Made by a program: the position numbers and the translations under genes
Part shown: positions 1-12,300 of the stretch, piece by piece
How positions within the stretch are numbered: position 1 is the stretch's first letter
Layout of the letters: every line of letters starts with the position of its first letter
Assembly: GCF_032854445.1 (NCBI RefSeq)
Contig: NC_088298.1
Location: 6,497,504-6,561,503 of the forward strand
DNA from: Liolophura sinensis
Taxonomy: Eukaryota; Mollusca; Polyplacophora; Chitonida; Chitonidae
Direction of reading: 5' to 3'
DNA length: 64,000 nt
The notes under the pieces: generated by a model
Seen by the model: only the letters and a program-made list of their open reading frames with translations
Databases searched by the model: none
What the model was told of the DNA's origin: nothing

Positions 1-1118
1 TTTCTCTGTGTAAGAATACGGGTCTCCGAAAGATAGGCGATTCCGAAGAACTCCCTAAGAATGATGGATGTGTTGTGTCCTGTAGAAGTCACGCACCGCC
101 TTCCTATTTGCAACGCCTTGCTGACTCCAAGAACATTTCCGCTGTTGCAAACTATCGTTACTTTTCAATCCTCCGCCTGCTCACCGGAGTAAAGTATTAA
201 ACATGGCTTCTTGCCCTTTCGGCAGACGACCTGTTGCACGTGAGAGTTGCCTTCCAACGTTGCTAGAAGATCTATAATCTCATTGTTCACATCGGCAACA
301 CGACCTTGGTGGTCGTTTCATCTTTTTGGCGTCGTCGTACTTCTTGTCACGAACTTGCTTATAATCCCTCGGCGCTGAGAAGCTATCGGATTCTAACATT
401 TCCTTGTACACCTTACGAGAAGCCTTTGACGTTGCCAATGTTCCAAAGCGCCTCATGATTTTTAGATCCTTCCTATTGTAAGGTGAATTCGACTTGGAAT
501 TCCCATGTACCGACGGCAAAGGGTTCCTCTTCCTTCTACACTCAATTAAGGCGACGTCAGATAACCCCGCACCACTGACGCACGTAACACACTTTCTGTA
601 CCCAGGTCCGTTCTTCAGCGTCCGCGTAATAACGATGGAACTTGATAACGTTCTCTTCGTCTGGCTGAGGTGACACTGGCACAAAGTTTACCTCTGATCC
701 GTTTATCCCTGCAGTACACCTTGATTTTTGAGTACGCCGACTTTAGCTTACCCTCGCTGACCTTGACGAAGTAGTAATTCCTCGTGGTTCCCTTTTTACT
801 GTCCCATACCCCACAATCGTCGGCAAAGACATGTCGCGAGTAGGCCAATCCGCTGTCCCTGTTACAACGCTCGTCAACTAGAAAGAACACGTTGTTTTCC
901 TCGCCACAAGGAACCGAGTCAAAAACCACCTGGTCCTTGGCGGACAGAACTTCGATGATTTTTGATGTAGACAGGAAGCCATGACGTACTCGCTGGAGGG
1001 ATCTATATTCTACTTGGTCTTCTGTCCCAGTTGAAGAACGCTGCACGTGTTGGTCCACCATTACGGGTCGATAAAAACTCATTTCCGTTGTTGTTGATAA
1101 TGGTATTGATGCCGACAT
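1..1118 (-). pseudogene. Frameshifted transposase-like coding relic, continues past the left edge
   Basis: Reading the minus strand from an ATG at 1118, a protein-like frame runs to about 693. It then continues in a different frame (VNFVPVSPQPDEEN..., 693 to ~565), shifts again near 560-567 at a run of C (segment SDVALIECRRKRNPLPSVHG onward to ~310), shifts near 290-320 (VNNEIIDLLATLEGNS..., then CLILYSGEQAED and a TGA near 168), and continues in yet another frame (NVLGVSKALQIGRRCVTST) to the window edge. At least three frameshifts and one stop show it is dead. A CLILYS-EQ block followed by a VLGV...VTST block resembles transposase-type ORFs I associate with invertebrate DNA transposons. I cannot name the superfamily and see no terminal repeats. 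No intron-like breaks are needed to explain it. Confidence 0.5.
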
Positions 1119-1299
1119 GTTTGGGGGTGACCCTAATGTCACTCTCGGTTAAAAAATGGAAGGAAAAACTTTATCAGTAGATGCATGAAAATTTACGTTG
1201 AATTTACACAAAGGATCTGATGAATGGAAAACAAAATAATCAGCTTGAATCTTTTTCATTTTTTCCTTCAGGAGAAAGGGGGTTTTGAAAATATTCTTG

Positions 1300-1560
1300 T
1301 AGGGTGGATATTTGGGACCACCTTTTGGTATTTATTGCCACTGTATAATAATGTTTTGAAGAAGGTTGTGAACCATGTCTAATAAATTTATTTGAATGTA
1401 AATTTGAGGTTTATAACCAAACATATCCATTTAATCTGAATTATGATAATGCTTATGACTATATTAAAAATATAAATATGAGCAAAAATCAGGTTGAACA
1501 CATTTTTTAGCTGGAGACCAAATAATGGTGCAAATATATTTATTAAACGTGCTAAATCCT
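1300..1560. repeat. AT-rich dispersed element shared with 33.79-34.0 kb
   Basis: The block TATTTGGGACCACC near 1310 recurs at about 33796. Further in, the stretch around 1418-1555 (CCAAACATATCCATTTAATC ... CAGGTTGAACACATTTTTTAG ... CAAATATATTTATTAAA) matches the reverse complement of about 33840-33995. One part is therefore in the same orientation and the other inverted. The element also contains its own partial inverted pair (TAATAAATTTATTTG at ~1380 and CAAATATATTTATTA at ~1531). It looks like a palindromic or foldback non-autonomous element. No protein is encoded. Confidence 0.5.
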
Positions 1561-1563
1561 CAT

Positions 1564-2372
1564 GTATTTATTTATTTATTTATTTATTTATTTGATTGGT
1601 GTTTTACGCCGTACTCAAGAATATTTCATTTATACGAAGGCGGCCAGCATTATGGTGGGTGGAAACCGGGCACAGCCCGGGGAAACCAACGACCATCCGC
1701 AGTTTACTGACAGACCTTCCCACGTACGGCCGGAGAGGAAGCCAGCATGAGCTGGACTTGAATATAAGCTTCAAGTCCGACATTCCTATACCATTCGTAG
1801 TCCGTAAAGGGCGGTCCAAGTCGATAATCGCAAGATCCATTTCCACAACAACGTTTAACACTAACTCCCGAAGACAAAGGTATGTAAGAAATTATACAAA
1901 TAAGAAATAAAGCCGGTAGCCGGTAACACACAAGAGAGAAGCGGTCATCAGTTTTCAATGATGCCGGGCAGACAATGAATATTCCAGGCATGAACTGCAT
2001 ATCAAAGTTCAAATTCGTACTCCGTGAATGAGTTCCATGTCAAATACAGCTAAACAAGTATCTCAGTCCCGCTTTAATTGCAACTGTTCATAAAGACATC
2101 ATGCTGATATAATTAGCATGGCTACCTTTACGGCCCTAGCCCCAGGTTAAGCGGTATTAGATACAGTTTGAAAATGACGAGCGTTACAGACCCTAACCGA
2201 TCAGATTATGATTCAAAGTAACGGACGATTACGTCTTTCCTGTTAATATGTAAAGATCTCATGCTACAAGAGGCGCCATCTATGATGTTACACATGACTT
2301 GAACTCACAGCGACCGCACTGGTGAGAGACTCTTTGGGTCATTACGCTGCGCTAGCGCGCTGACCAACTGAG
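1564..2372 (-). mobile_element. tRNA-derived SINE (family A), split by a later insertion
   Basis: The tail (ATTTATTTATTT, then the complement of the CTTGAGTACGGCGTAAAAC block) is at 1564-1640. The body runs to 1762. The tRNA-like head, with GACTTGAACTCACAGCGACC and CGCTAGCGCGCTGACCAACT, resumes at 2296 and ends about 2372. TCCTCAT flanks both sides (1557-1563 and 2373-2379) as a probable target duplication. The 533 bases between 1763 and 2295 are foreign to the SINE and are listed separately. Confidence 0.85.
1763..2295. mobile_element. 533-bp insertion inside a SINE, flanked by an 8-bp duplication
   Basis: The SINE sequence GACTTGAA occurs at 1755-1762 and again at 2296-2303, and the SINE continues correctly on either side. 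The intervening 533 bp therefore inserted after the SINE and made an 8-bp target duplication. I see no clear terminal inverted repeats (left end TATAAGCTTC, right end GTTACACAT) and no meaningful open frame. An 8-bp duplication is typical of hAT and some other DNA transposons, but the ends do not confirm a family. Confidence 0.6.
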
Positions 2373-2379
2373 TCCTCAT

Positions 2380-3157
2380 TTATAACATTATAAAATAAAT
2401 ACTGTATATACCAACTCGTGGTCCCTGATACACACCACGCAAAAAATTTCAAATGTCTTTATGCTTTTAAAGAAAAATCGAAAATATATTGATGACCACA
2501 TTCATAATTAACTCTTTGCTTTTTTTTCTCCTGTAACTTTCTGTTATTTTATGTTTTCTCCATTTTTAATAACCGAAGAATGGATCCTTTAGAGGATCTA
2601 AGAGTCACACAGATGCACTGAAACTGCACCAAATTACAGAGATTGCACCATGTTGCACCACGTCACTAAGCCCGCCTCAAGGTTGCAGCAAGTTACAGAT
2701 ATTGCACAAAGTCACTGAGAATGGTGAGAAAAATCATGCTCGTTGCCAAACCTGAGATCCGGACACAAGGCAACCGTATATTTGCTGAATAAATCACATG
2801 TGATAACCCGGACAATTTTTATGCGGAATAATTTTACACAACTCCTCAAAAAAGCAATTTTTCACTGGTCGTTTTCTTGCAAAGTCGAAACATGTCGTCG
2901 CTTATCGCTGGAACGTCTTGATTGGGCGTCTTTGACGACACATGGCATTTAACGTTTATATAAAAAAATCTGCACATACAACATTTCGGAGTATTTGTTT
3001 GCCACCATTCCTGTCGTAACCTCGTTCACCTTGGAAACTTTTCCCGCCGAATTTACAGACATCATAAAATCCTACTAAAACAAATTCAGGTGTAATGGAG
3101 GGAAGGTTCGGCGCCAGGCAAACAAGAGATTGTTGTTTACTGACGGTTCAGATTTCT
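2380..3157. other. Non-coding, no gene recognised
   Basis: AT-rich sequence. Between 2610 and 2720 there are loose repeats of a TTGCACCA / AGTTACAGA motif, too degenerate to call an array. Open frames here are short and resemble nothing. Confidence 0.6.
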
Positions 3158-3505
3158 TTGAGTGAGTGAGTGAATGAGTGAGTGCTTGTATAAGGGGTTA
3201 ACGTCGTACTTGGCGACCATATGACGACGACCGAGTCCCTAGAGTGTATGTAATGTGCCTCCTTGTTGCAGGGCGGTATTTCCTCCGCTCTTTATCTAGT
3301 GCTGCCTTCACTCAGACGACTTACCGAAGGCAAATAAGTTGCCCCACCCGAGCCATTATACTGATACGGTCAAGCAGTAGTTGGCACCATCCCTCAAGGA
3401 TGAACGCCAAGCGAAGAAGTTACGACTTCCTATTTTAAAGTCTTAGGTGTCACCCAATCCAGGATTAACACTGGATCTACCGCCCCCGAAGCCATCTAGG
3501 CCGGT
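3158..3505 (-). mobile_element. SINE family B (second tRNA-related family), minus orientation
   Basis: The GTGAGTGAGTGAATGAGTGA tail at about 3160 is the complement of a CACTCACTCA tail. The body shares GAGCCATTATACTGATA, AACGCCAAGCGA and AAGTCTTAGGTGTCACCC with the copy at 50.6-50.9 kb and, in the other orientation, with 36.5-36.8 kb. The head toward 3500 is degenerate; the tRNA-like head is better preserved in the 50.9 kb copy. Confidence 0.7.
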
Positions 3506-6189
3506 CCTTCTTTAAGTGGAGGAAGCGATAAGAGAAAGCCAAGATTCGGGTACTGGACGGTGCAAAGGTAACTGTGGGAACGTCATGGGATGTCAGTGGC
3601 ACTAACCGGGAGCTGTAGTGCTAAAGACGTGCTTGCACTTGGCCAACATGACATAGTTACGATTCCGTGTCTGACCTTTGTCTTTTGATACGTTAGCATG
3701 CGCCAGCGATAATCCCAATGAATAATAAATAATGCATGTTCGTTAGAGCCAAGTGTCAATCATCGTGGAACGTTACTTGTGAATGTTCGAAATCAGCCTA
3801 GCACTGGTGACCATTTGTCTGTTCGTATACTACACTGACCAGGGATGATGGTCTGTTCGGGACTGGATGTTTCTGGGTGCATAGGGAGAATGCCTGTGGG
3901 TCTAGCCTAGGGTAAAGAACAGGGCGTTTTTCATTTCTTCTCAATGAAAGAAAGGCGAGGTTATCTCCGAAAACTAAGGTGCCTTCCATTCGGTGTAGAT
4001 TCCATTCTCGAGCCATTTTTCCCCCCTCAATCTGCTAAGGCTTCTACGGGGTGTTTTTTTACTGAATCAACAACATCAACATCTTCCTCGCCAGCATGTA
4101 TAAGTGTAGGTGAATAAGTAAACACAAAACCACTTTCGTATCATTAAAAACATACGCATTAATCATTGTCTTAAAAACCATCATTTTAGGAAATAATCAA
4201 CTTTATAACGGAAAGTTAAAGGAAAAAAACTTCAACAGGGATAGCTAAATGGACGAACAGGCAACCAAAATTAAATAACATTAAATAACATGAGCGTCTA
4301 TGGCAACAGTTCCATCAATAGTATCGGAAACTAAAAAGCACAGAAATTTGATGTTTACCAAATCGCAAGGAGACGTGGACACAAGGACATTGCACTCCAG
4401 GCCACTGGACCGGCTAGCTCTAGAATTGTGCTGACACAAATGTTGGTCTTTGTTTGCTACCATTCCAATAGCAATTTTGTCACTTCCGAGATAATTTCTA
4501 CTCCCAACTAAAAATGTTAATAACGTACGTTGTTCAGAATGAAGTATATGCTAGGTGTAAGTCTAATCATTCATATCTGTGTACGATGCCTCACTCTTTT
4601 GAATCGCACAATTATTCAGTTTTGTTTCTTCTCATCAGAATTGTCCATCGAATCTGGGAAACATGTCATATCGTTATGCGAAATCCCGTGTCTATATTGT
4701 AGCCGTAAGTGTTTCAAAGATTTGTTAAAAAAAGCAAAAAAAAAATTCTGAAGACACACATCCCTCATTCTCTGTACCATTTATTAAAACATTTCGGCCT
4801 TGTCACTACCACATAGTTCCGCATAATTGATGTGTGAAGTTCAATAGGGGCCTGTTTATAACTTTACACTGAACACTGTGTAAAGCAGTTTGTAGAAGGG
4901 TGACTAAAACGCATCAGTATGTACTGGTTTCCAAAACATGTTTTGTCACATCCGCCGTCAAGCCATAGTCATGGAATTGCCGCTACAAAGGGTACGTCAT
5001 AGAATTTAACTGAGCACAAATTTTATTCCGTGATATTTTATGGAATCGGATTTTTGTAAGATTTAGCAATTTCTTTCCAGTTTTTTCATACACTTCTGTT
5101 TACCTCCCTTTGCCTACTAGGCCGATCATCAGTACTGTTGCACTTAGCCCTAGTGGGTTGAACAAGTTAACGTCAGACAAAAACTAACACGATGAGACAA
5201 TTCAAGCATTTCACTATTCAGGTCTTTTCCTTAAAAACAGCATTAAAGTAAAGTTCTTATGGCACTCATTTTTACATCGCTTTGCGGGTGGTGTGGCTCT
5301 TCAGCTGTCACAATAATACTCTCGAAAATTGGACCCTCTTCAATGACCACGGCCTCTGCTATGACGTTTGGCAATTTACTCAAAGTAATAATAATTTACC
5401 CAAACGTAGGCAAAAGGAGACACATAGATTCTGTTTAGCAAGAAACCACGTTTCGCGAGCAGTTGTGACCAAAGGCGCCAAGTATCTCTAACTGACTGCT
5501 AAACCAAGAAATTGTGTCCACTGGAAATTTAAGGTTTTTGATAACGTTCATGATGAAAGCGGTCGGAGAAGGTAACTTTGACGGATGAAGCAAAAAGTGA
5601 ATTTGATAACAGTTCTCTCCCCTGTTTAAGAGAATCACGGTGCAAACGCCGTGATTTAGACAAGACTTTTATTTTTTTTATTTATTTATTTGTTTATTTA
5701 CCTATTTTGTATTTTCATTAACAAGTCTGACTGAGTAAATTGTGTCCGGTTTGTTTTATATTCCCCAATTTTTTTCGAAACCGAACATGTATGTGCATAT
5801 TTTGTGGTCAATTTGGGTATTTCTCTGCAGCAACCCGCGTCTTCGTCATTTATTCTTTTACATATAACTATCATACATCATGGCATATGTATCGTTTTAA
5901 TATTTATGATATTTTTAAAACTGACAGCATCTTCAAAGAATCTGCCTACAAATGTACTTTATTTTCGAGTCAAATTTTTTCTCCCAAAATTAGAAATTCA
6001 GAACAAAAGCATGAAGACGTCACACGTTCTATGGTGAAAAAAATAATGAGTAAATAAAAAAAGGGTGAGAGTATCCGAGACAGTTTTAGGCCTGAAATCA
6101 GTTATATCACCTTACTCTCGATTACATGACAGTCAAGTCTTTAATCTCATGCATGTCATATACAACTTCAATGTAAACAAAGACACGCT
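3506..6189. other. Intergenic, no supported feature
   Basis: About 2.7 kb of mostly unique AT-rich sequence upstream of the lipid-transfer gene. No frame reads like a conserved protein, and I see no tandem array. A T/A-rich tract at 5669-5701 resembles a worn SINE tail. Confidence 0.5.
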
Positions 6190-6286
6190 TTGCAGCTGGA
6201 TACGAAAGTGAAAAACCGGAAGTGTGAAAAGTACGCATCTCTCGCTGTGATGCTAGCTTTGTATGTTGACGTTGATCATAACAAAC
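6190..6286 (+). promoter_or_regulatory. Candidate promoter / 5' UTR of the FAPP2-like gene with an ETS site
   Basis: A perfect ETS/GABP-type motif ACCGGAAGTG lies at 6215-6224, about 63 bp before the ATG at 6287. There is no TATA box at a suitable distance. ETS motifs close to the start are common in TATA-less housekeeping promoters, which suits a Golgi lipid-transfer gene. The transcription start itself cannot be seen. Confidence 0.4.
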
Positions 6287-6326
6287 ATGGAAGGTACCTT
6301 GTGGAAATGGACGAATTACTTCTCAG
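6287..6326 (+). CDS. PLEKHA8: FAPP2-like gene, coding exon 1
   Basis: Encodes [13 protein letters not shown] plus the first base of Gly14. The ATG has the context CAAACATGG. The donor is CAG|GTTTGG, phase 1. This short exon carries Lys7 and Trp8, part of the membrane-wedging loop of the FAPP PH domain. A shifted frame through the same DNA (6190-6384) is longer but is only a shadow. Confidence 0.9.
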
Positions 6327-9300
6327 GTTTGGCAACGAGCATGATTTTTCTTACCTTCTCGGTGATGAAATTTTATTCTTTTAAGCAGTAATTATGTAGA
6401 CGGTTCTTACATTCCACTGACAGCACGTTATAAACGAACCGCCCGCTGACTGAGAAAAACAAAATAAAAAACGCATTGAGAAAGACAGTTGAGGATCCTG
6501 GTTAGGACCAGGAAATGGAATGAGAACAAAAATGAATGCGACATGCAACAAGTACAACACCGTTTTATTCAATACAGACCAACTTCTGTCCATATGGTTG
6601 GCTCTCTCTCGTTTTTCTTCAACTCTCTTTATACTGGGCTGACGGAGTATCGTAATCACAGGGGCAACCAATGGTAAACCATACACCGATTCACGCCATG
6701 TCTCATAAGGCCTCTCTAAACCATGACTGCGGTCCAAAACTGGTGTCATCTTTGGTTCTTTTACCTGGGATCAAACCTGGGCCATGTCATACCATGTCTT
6801 TAAGAATGGTAGACGTTGCTGACTTGCTCAGTGCTCAGCCAAAAACAAAACTCACAAAAACATCCAAAAATCTCTGAATTTGTACATTCATGGTGCAGCT
6901 AGCTGTCGTCCCTTTGTTTGCCAGCCGAGCACATAAACTGCACTAGAATAAATGCTCACGATTGTTGGATATAAGCACAAGATTCATTGCTAGTACTTTG
7001 TGATCATGAATCATGAGGTATTACCCTGTAAGTGTGACATTGGTTTCATGGCTTTGCCTGAGCGCGTTGTTGGTGTAGATCATGTTTTGTGGAATGTCAT
7101 GTAACCATGTATTGACAAATCAATAGAAGCTAAGAATCACTCTATTAGGTATAATAATTTATGCTGTATAATTTAACACTTTAGGTTTGTATTAGATGAT
7201 ACTATTATGTTTTATGATGCTTGTACATGTATTACAAATGATACAAGTAAATGCTGTCGTATAAATTTGTATGTTGTATAATTCTGTACTTCAGGTTGGC
7301 AGCCACGATGGTTCGTATTGGATGATGGTATACTGTCATATTACAAATCACAGGAGGATGTCAACAGCGGATGTAAAGGTTCAATCAAAATGACAGTCTG
7401 TGATGTTGTTGGTAAGCTACTTGTGAATATTGTTCGAAGTGGTAAAACATAAATGTGGTAGATTAGTCTGGTGTCGTCTTTTAACATGAGCCATTCACTA
7501 AACATAGGGCCTGTGTGCAAAATGACATGAAACTCTTTAGCCATTAACTTTTGGCAAGTGTTTCACTACTACATTTTTTTTTACCGCTTTGACTGACTGG
7601 ATTTGAGATGAAGCAGTAGTATTCTAGTGGTTTCACTTGAAGTTTGATATAAAAATAATGGACTTTCATAAGAACATTTAAAGGACTTTAAATGATACAT
7701 TTGATGCCAAAATGTGACACTTGATAAATGTGTATAGCAGTACTTGGGTGGCTTATAAGTGATGCACAAAAATGGCTTTAAAAGAAGTCAAATTTTTCCG
7801 CAGTTTTGAAATTACATGTAATTGATTTCTCACGGGGGTCATCTAGCTAATACATATACGTGTAGCATGTGTTGAAAATGACGTTTTCCCAATAGGATGT
7901 CAGCCCATTTTTTCTCCTCCCCCATGATATGGTAGTAATGTTGCTGAAGTGGTGTTAATAAACAAACAAATGTGAAAACACGAAAACTGAGCCCACAAAA
8001 TTAGGTGAAATGAGTGACTTAGTCATGGATGAATTTTTAGACCAATCACAGTAGCTGCTGCATATTCCTTACAGCAGATGCGATGCTCTGTGCACTCGAT
8101 TTACGTTACTGCTGCCACTAACAAAATTTGTACAGAAATCTTGAACAAGGCCGAGGCCACAGCAAAGGGTCACGGTGATGAGGCAGGTATTGATGTCAGA
8201 AAACGCAAAAACTCTGTTTATACCTTCTGTTATAATAATGCATGTACTTCATACACATGCATTCTTGTTGTCTAAAAAACGATTAGTAATAATGCAGCAA
8301 ACACTTGAAACTATCTTATTTGCTGAATGTTGATTAAATAGTTCCGCCCAATGACACAAGTGCTGAGGCTAAGCCTGAAATCTTATTTGCTGAATATTGA
8401 TTAAATAGTTCCGCCCAATGACACAAGTGCTGAGGCTAAGTCTGAAATCTTATTTGCTGAATGTTGATTAAATAGTTCTGCCCAATGACACAAGTGCTGA
8501 GGCTAAGCCTAAGCAACCCTAAATGCATCACACAGGCTCTGATGGTTGAGCTTGGTTGAGGTGAAGTTATGTAAAGAGAGTGTAGACAGTGGCACATCCA
8601 CTGTGAGGAGAGTATCATTACTCCTCCTCAGAAACAACGAGTCTGAGTTCAATCCTAGGTCTGGCCAATCCACCAGTTTTGACTTGGCAGTTTTAATCAG
8701 TGCTTGCATGGATATCAGCATGAGATAGGTGCACTATTGACTTTTCACGCATTACCTGTAATATTGGGGCATAGACTGTATATGAGAAATGGCGAGTCTA
8801 GTGGTCTATCTGGCCAAGAAAAGCCAATAGTGCACCTTGAGGGATGTGTCAAACATTGCTTGACATGGTGATGTCATTATACTCTGTCTAGTATGTTCAA
8901 CATGGAATTCTGCGGTATAAACAGCGGTATAACCAGTATACATGTACATGTTAATATCACAGCAATGCTAATAGTTTCAAAGTGATGTTTAAAGCCCGAC
9001 AAAACAAATGAAGTTGTGAACGGGGAATGTTGCAGAATTTAAAATCCCTTAAGTTGCACAAGTGAGAAGCCATTGTTATGTCAAAATGGAGCGCAGTGCA
9101 ACATCTACAATGTGTCAGTGTTTCAGTTTGTGACAGTTTTTAATGTGTCGTCATGAAGGAGGAAGATCTGACGTCAGTGACTGTCCTGGGGATTAGCTAC
9201 AAAAACGGCCTGAATCGCAGTAGAACACACCGTTTTCTTCTGTGGTGGTACTGTGCTTGTGTACTTCATTGATGTTTGATAAGAACACCATATACATTGA

Positions 9301-12300
9301 GAAGGGGGCCTCCGTGGCTCAGGCGGTTAGCACGCTAGGGCAGCGTAGTGACCCAAGAGCCTCTTAACAATGCGGTCGCTGTGAGTTCAAGTCCAGCTCA
9401 TGCTGGCTTCCTCTCGGGCCGTAAGTGGGAAAGTCTGTCAGTAAACTGCGGATGGTCGTGGGTTTCCCCCGGGCTGTGCCCGGTTTCCACCCACCATAAT
9501 GCTGGCCGCCTTCGTATAAATGAAATATTCTTGAGTACGGGGTAAAACACCAATCAAATAAATAAATAAATAAATACATTGAGAATTATTAGACCATATT
9601 GTGTCAGGCAGGAAGTAGTCTAAAGGGATCCCCAATCAATGACGCTAAGGTCTTGATTCCAGGCATTGGACAGGTGGCCACTGCAGTTAAACATAAAACT
9701 GATTATCGACTCATGAAACCAATGCATATGTGCACATCAGTACATAATGTCATAGGCATGAAAAAATCAGGTATAAATTGCTTACACTAGCGATCTGTAA
9801 CTGATTCAGTCCATCAAGGTGCTCAAAAACATGTATTACCTCATTAAGTGGCCTTCAGAAAGTATTTTGTTTCACAGCTGGCAAACTTGCTGTTCATGTT
9901 CACATTTTGTCTGACAGTTCATCAAACTGACAATACCAGGCTGGATTTGATCATCCCTGGAGAGCAGCATTTCTACGTGAAGGCAGCCACACCACAAGAA
10001 CGACAACAATGGTTGGTTGCCTTGGGAAGCTCCAAAGCCTGTACAGCCAATGGCACACCTCCAGCTGATACAGGTAAAATCAAGAGATCACTGCAATGAA
10101 GAAAATGACAAACTGTGAGATGAAATATCCATGTTTATAATTAGTGGGATTTTCTCTTTTTTTATCCAACTGTAAAGCTAATTGATCATTTCTCATAACC
10201 ATTTCTTTCGCCATCTTAGCTGCTACAAGTGGTAGTTTTTCATTTTTTTTTCTGTCTACTCTGTCCCGTAATATGACGTAGGTGATATTGTGGATAGAAT
10301 AGACAGAAGACCCTGCTGCTGAATTCAAATAAGTGCCTACTCTACATGGACATTCTGTCGTTTTCTTGATGGATTCTGTTGATATTTCCAATAGACTCGC
10401 ATGATTGTCCGCATGACACTCTCAGTATGCCATGAAGTACAAATGTGTGTAAAACGAAATGCTTTATTTCTGTAAGAGGTAAAACTTTTTCCAATCTCCT
10501 CCTTCTTTATATGAACAGTACAAATATAAAAGTATGATCTGGCCTGTTGAAAGAACATAAAGACCCTAAAATGCCACAGAATTTGTTTTTGTATTATAAC
10601 CTGAAACATCAATCCTGAGGAACGAAACGAACAATCAAATATCAGCAGCCTAGGTGCAAATTTGATATTCATCCATGGTCTGAAATAGCTGTTATCTGTT
10701 CATTGTGTTAGTCTTGTTATACCAGTAAATTGGGACATACACATAGAAGACATCTTATCCCTCTTGTTATCCCCAGGTGAGCTGTCACCTGACAACCTGA
10801 GAACAAAAAAGTCTGAGCTGCGACTGTACTGCGATGTGTTGATGCAGCGGGTGCACGCAGTGAAGACGGCAGCCACAGCCAGTGACACGCCAGATATTGA
10901 GGTATTACCGACATGTTCTTGGAGCCCTCTGTGGCCCAGTGGTAGCACAATAATGCAGGAGCCTCTACCCAATGTGGTCGCTGTGAGTTCGTGCTGACTT
11001 TCTCTCCTGCCATACGTGGGAAGGTCTCGCAGCAACCTGCAGATGGTTGTGGGTTTCTCTGGGCTCTGCTGGGTTTCCTTCAACTATGATGATGGCCATT
11101 GTCGCATAAGTGAAATATTCTTGAGTACAGCATAAAACACAAATCAAATAAACGAATAAGTCGGATGTTTGAATCTATCTTAGTGTTTTAGGGCTGTGGT
11201 TTAGGTCGAAATATTTCGGGGTGAAATGGAGTGGTTTCCTACAGCCATATTTAAGTTTCACATACGGTGCATTTGCATACGTGTAACCTGACCTACCCCA
11301 GTGACTAAGGTACTCATTTTGCCCGATTTTGACGGTTTTATTCATCATTATTAGTCGAAAGAGGGGGCCTCCGTGGGTCAGTCGGTTAGAGCGCTAGCGC
11401 AGCGCAATGACCCAGAAGTCTCTCACCAATGCGGTCGCTGTGAGTTCAAGTCCAGCTCATGCTGGCTTCCTCTCCAGTCGTACGTGGGAAGGTGTGTCAG
11501 CAACCTGCGGATGGTCGTGGGTTTCCCCCGGGCTGTGCCCGGATTCCTCCAACCATAACGCTGGTCGCCGTCGTATAAGTGAAATATTCTTGAGTACAGC
11601 ATAAAACACTAATCTCATAAATAAATAAATTAGTCGAAAAAGATGTTCTCAGGGCTTTTTGGATTTGTTTATTTATTTGGTTGGTGTTGTACACCGTACT
11701 CAAGAGTATTTCACTTATACGACGGCAGCCAGTATTATTTGTGAGAGGAGAGCAAAACCCACACCCATCCGCAGAGTTTTTATACACTGTAGGATTATAC
11801 TGTACTGAGAAGATTTCAGTTGGATCACAAGATGCAATATTAGCAATATTTTGTGATGTTTTCCAGGGCAAAATTTGAGCTCATTTACCAAGAATTGTTG
11901 AGATCGGGATTAAAACATCAGTCAAACACATTGAATTAAATCAGTCAAATTTCTTGTTTGTTTTTCAGCAACTTGATGATGCCACCTCATTACTGAGCGC
12001 CACATGTGATGCTTTCATACAAACGCTAGAGGACTGTATGAAGCTTGCCCATGCCAAGATTGTCCACCACACCCCACTCACTCCACAGTCCCCAGGGTCA
12101 GCACTACCCCCCAGCCCACTTAGAGTCTCACATAAAAAAGTAAGCTACATGTATCAAAATATAATTTAAACGTATTTGTTCAGAGATAGAATAAGGTCTG
12201 CAGACTTTAATACTGGCATCTTTAAAATTATTCTCCAGATACAATTTTATACTTTATTTTTTGTTAAAATAAAACACGGAATAATAACCTAATACAGAGA

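Larger units (their letters stand above)
7412..9917 (+). other. Intron 2 of the FAPP2-like gene
   Basis: About 2.5 kb from GTAAGC to CTGACAG. It contains a threefold 67-bp repeat and one intact SINE (listed separately). I see no further coding sequence in it. Confidence 0.8.

Noticed and set aside
6190-6384. 64-codon frame overlapping the first FAPP2 exon
   Set aside because: It is the wrong frame: the [13 protein letters not shown] frame matches the family and splices in phase to the next exon.
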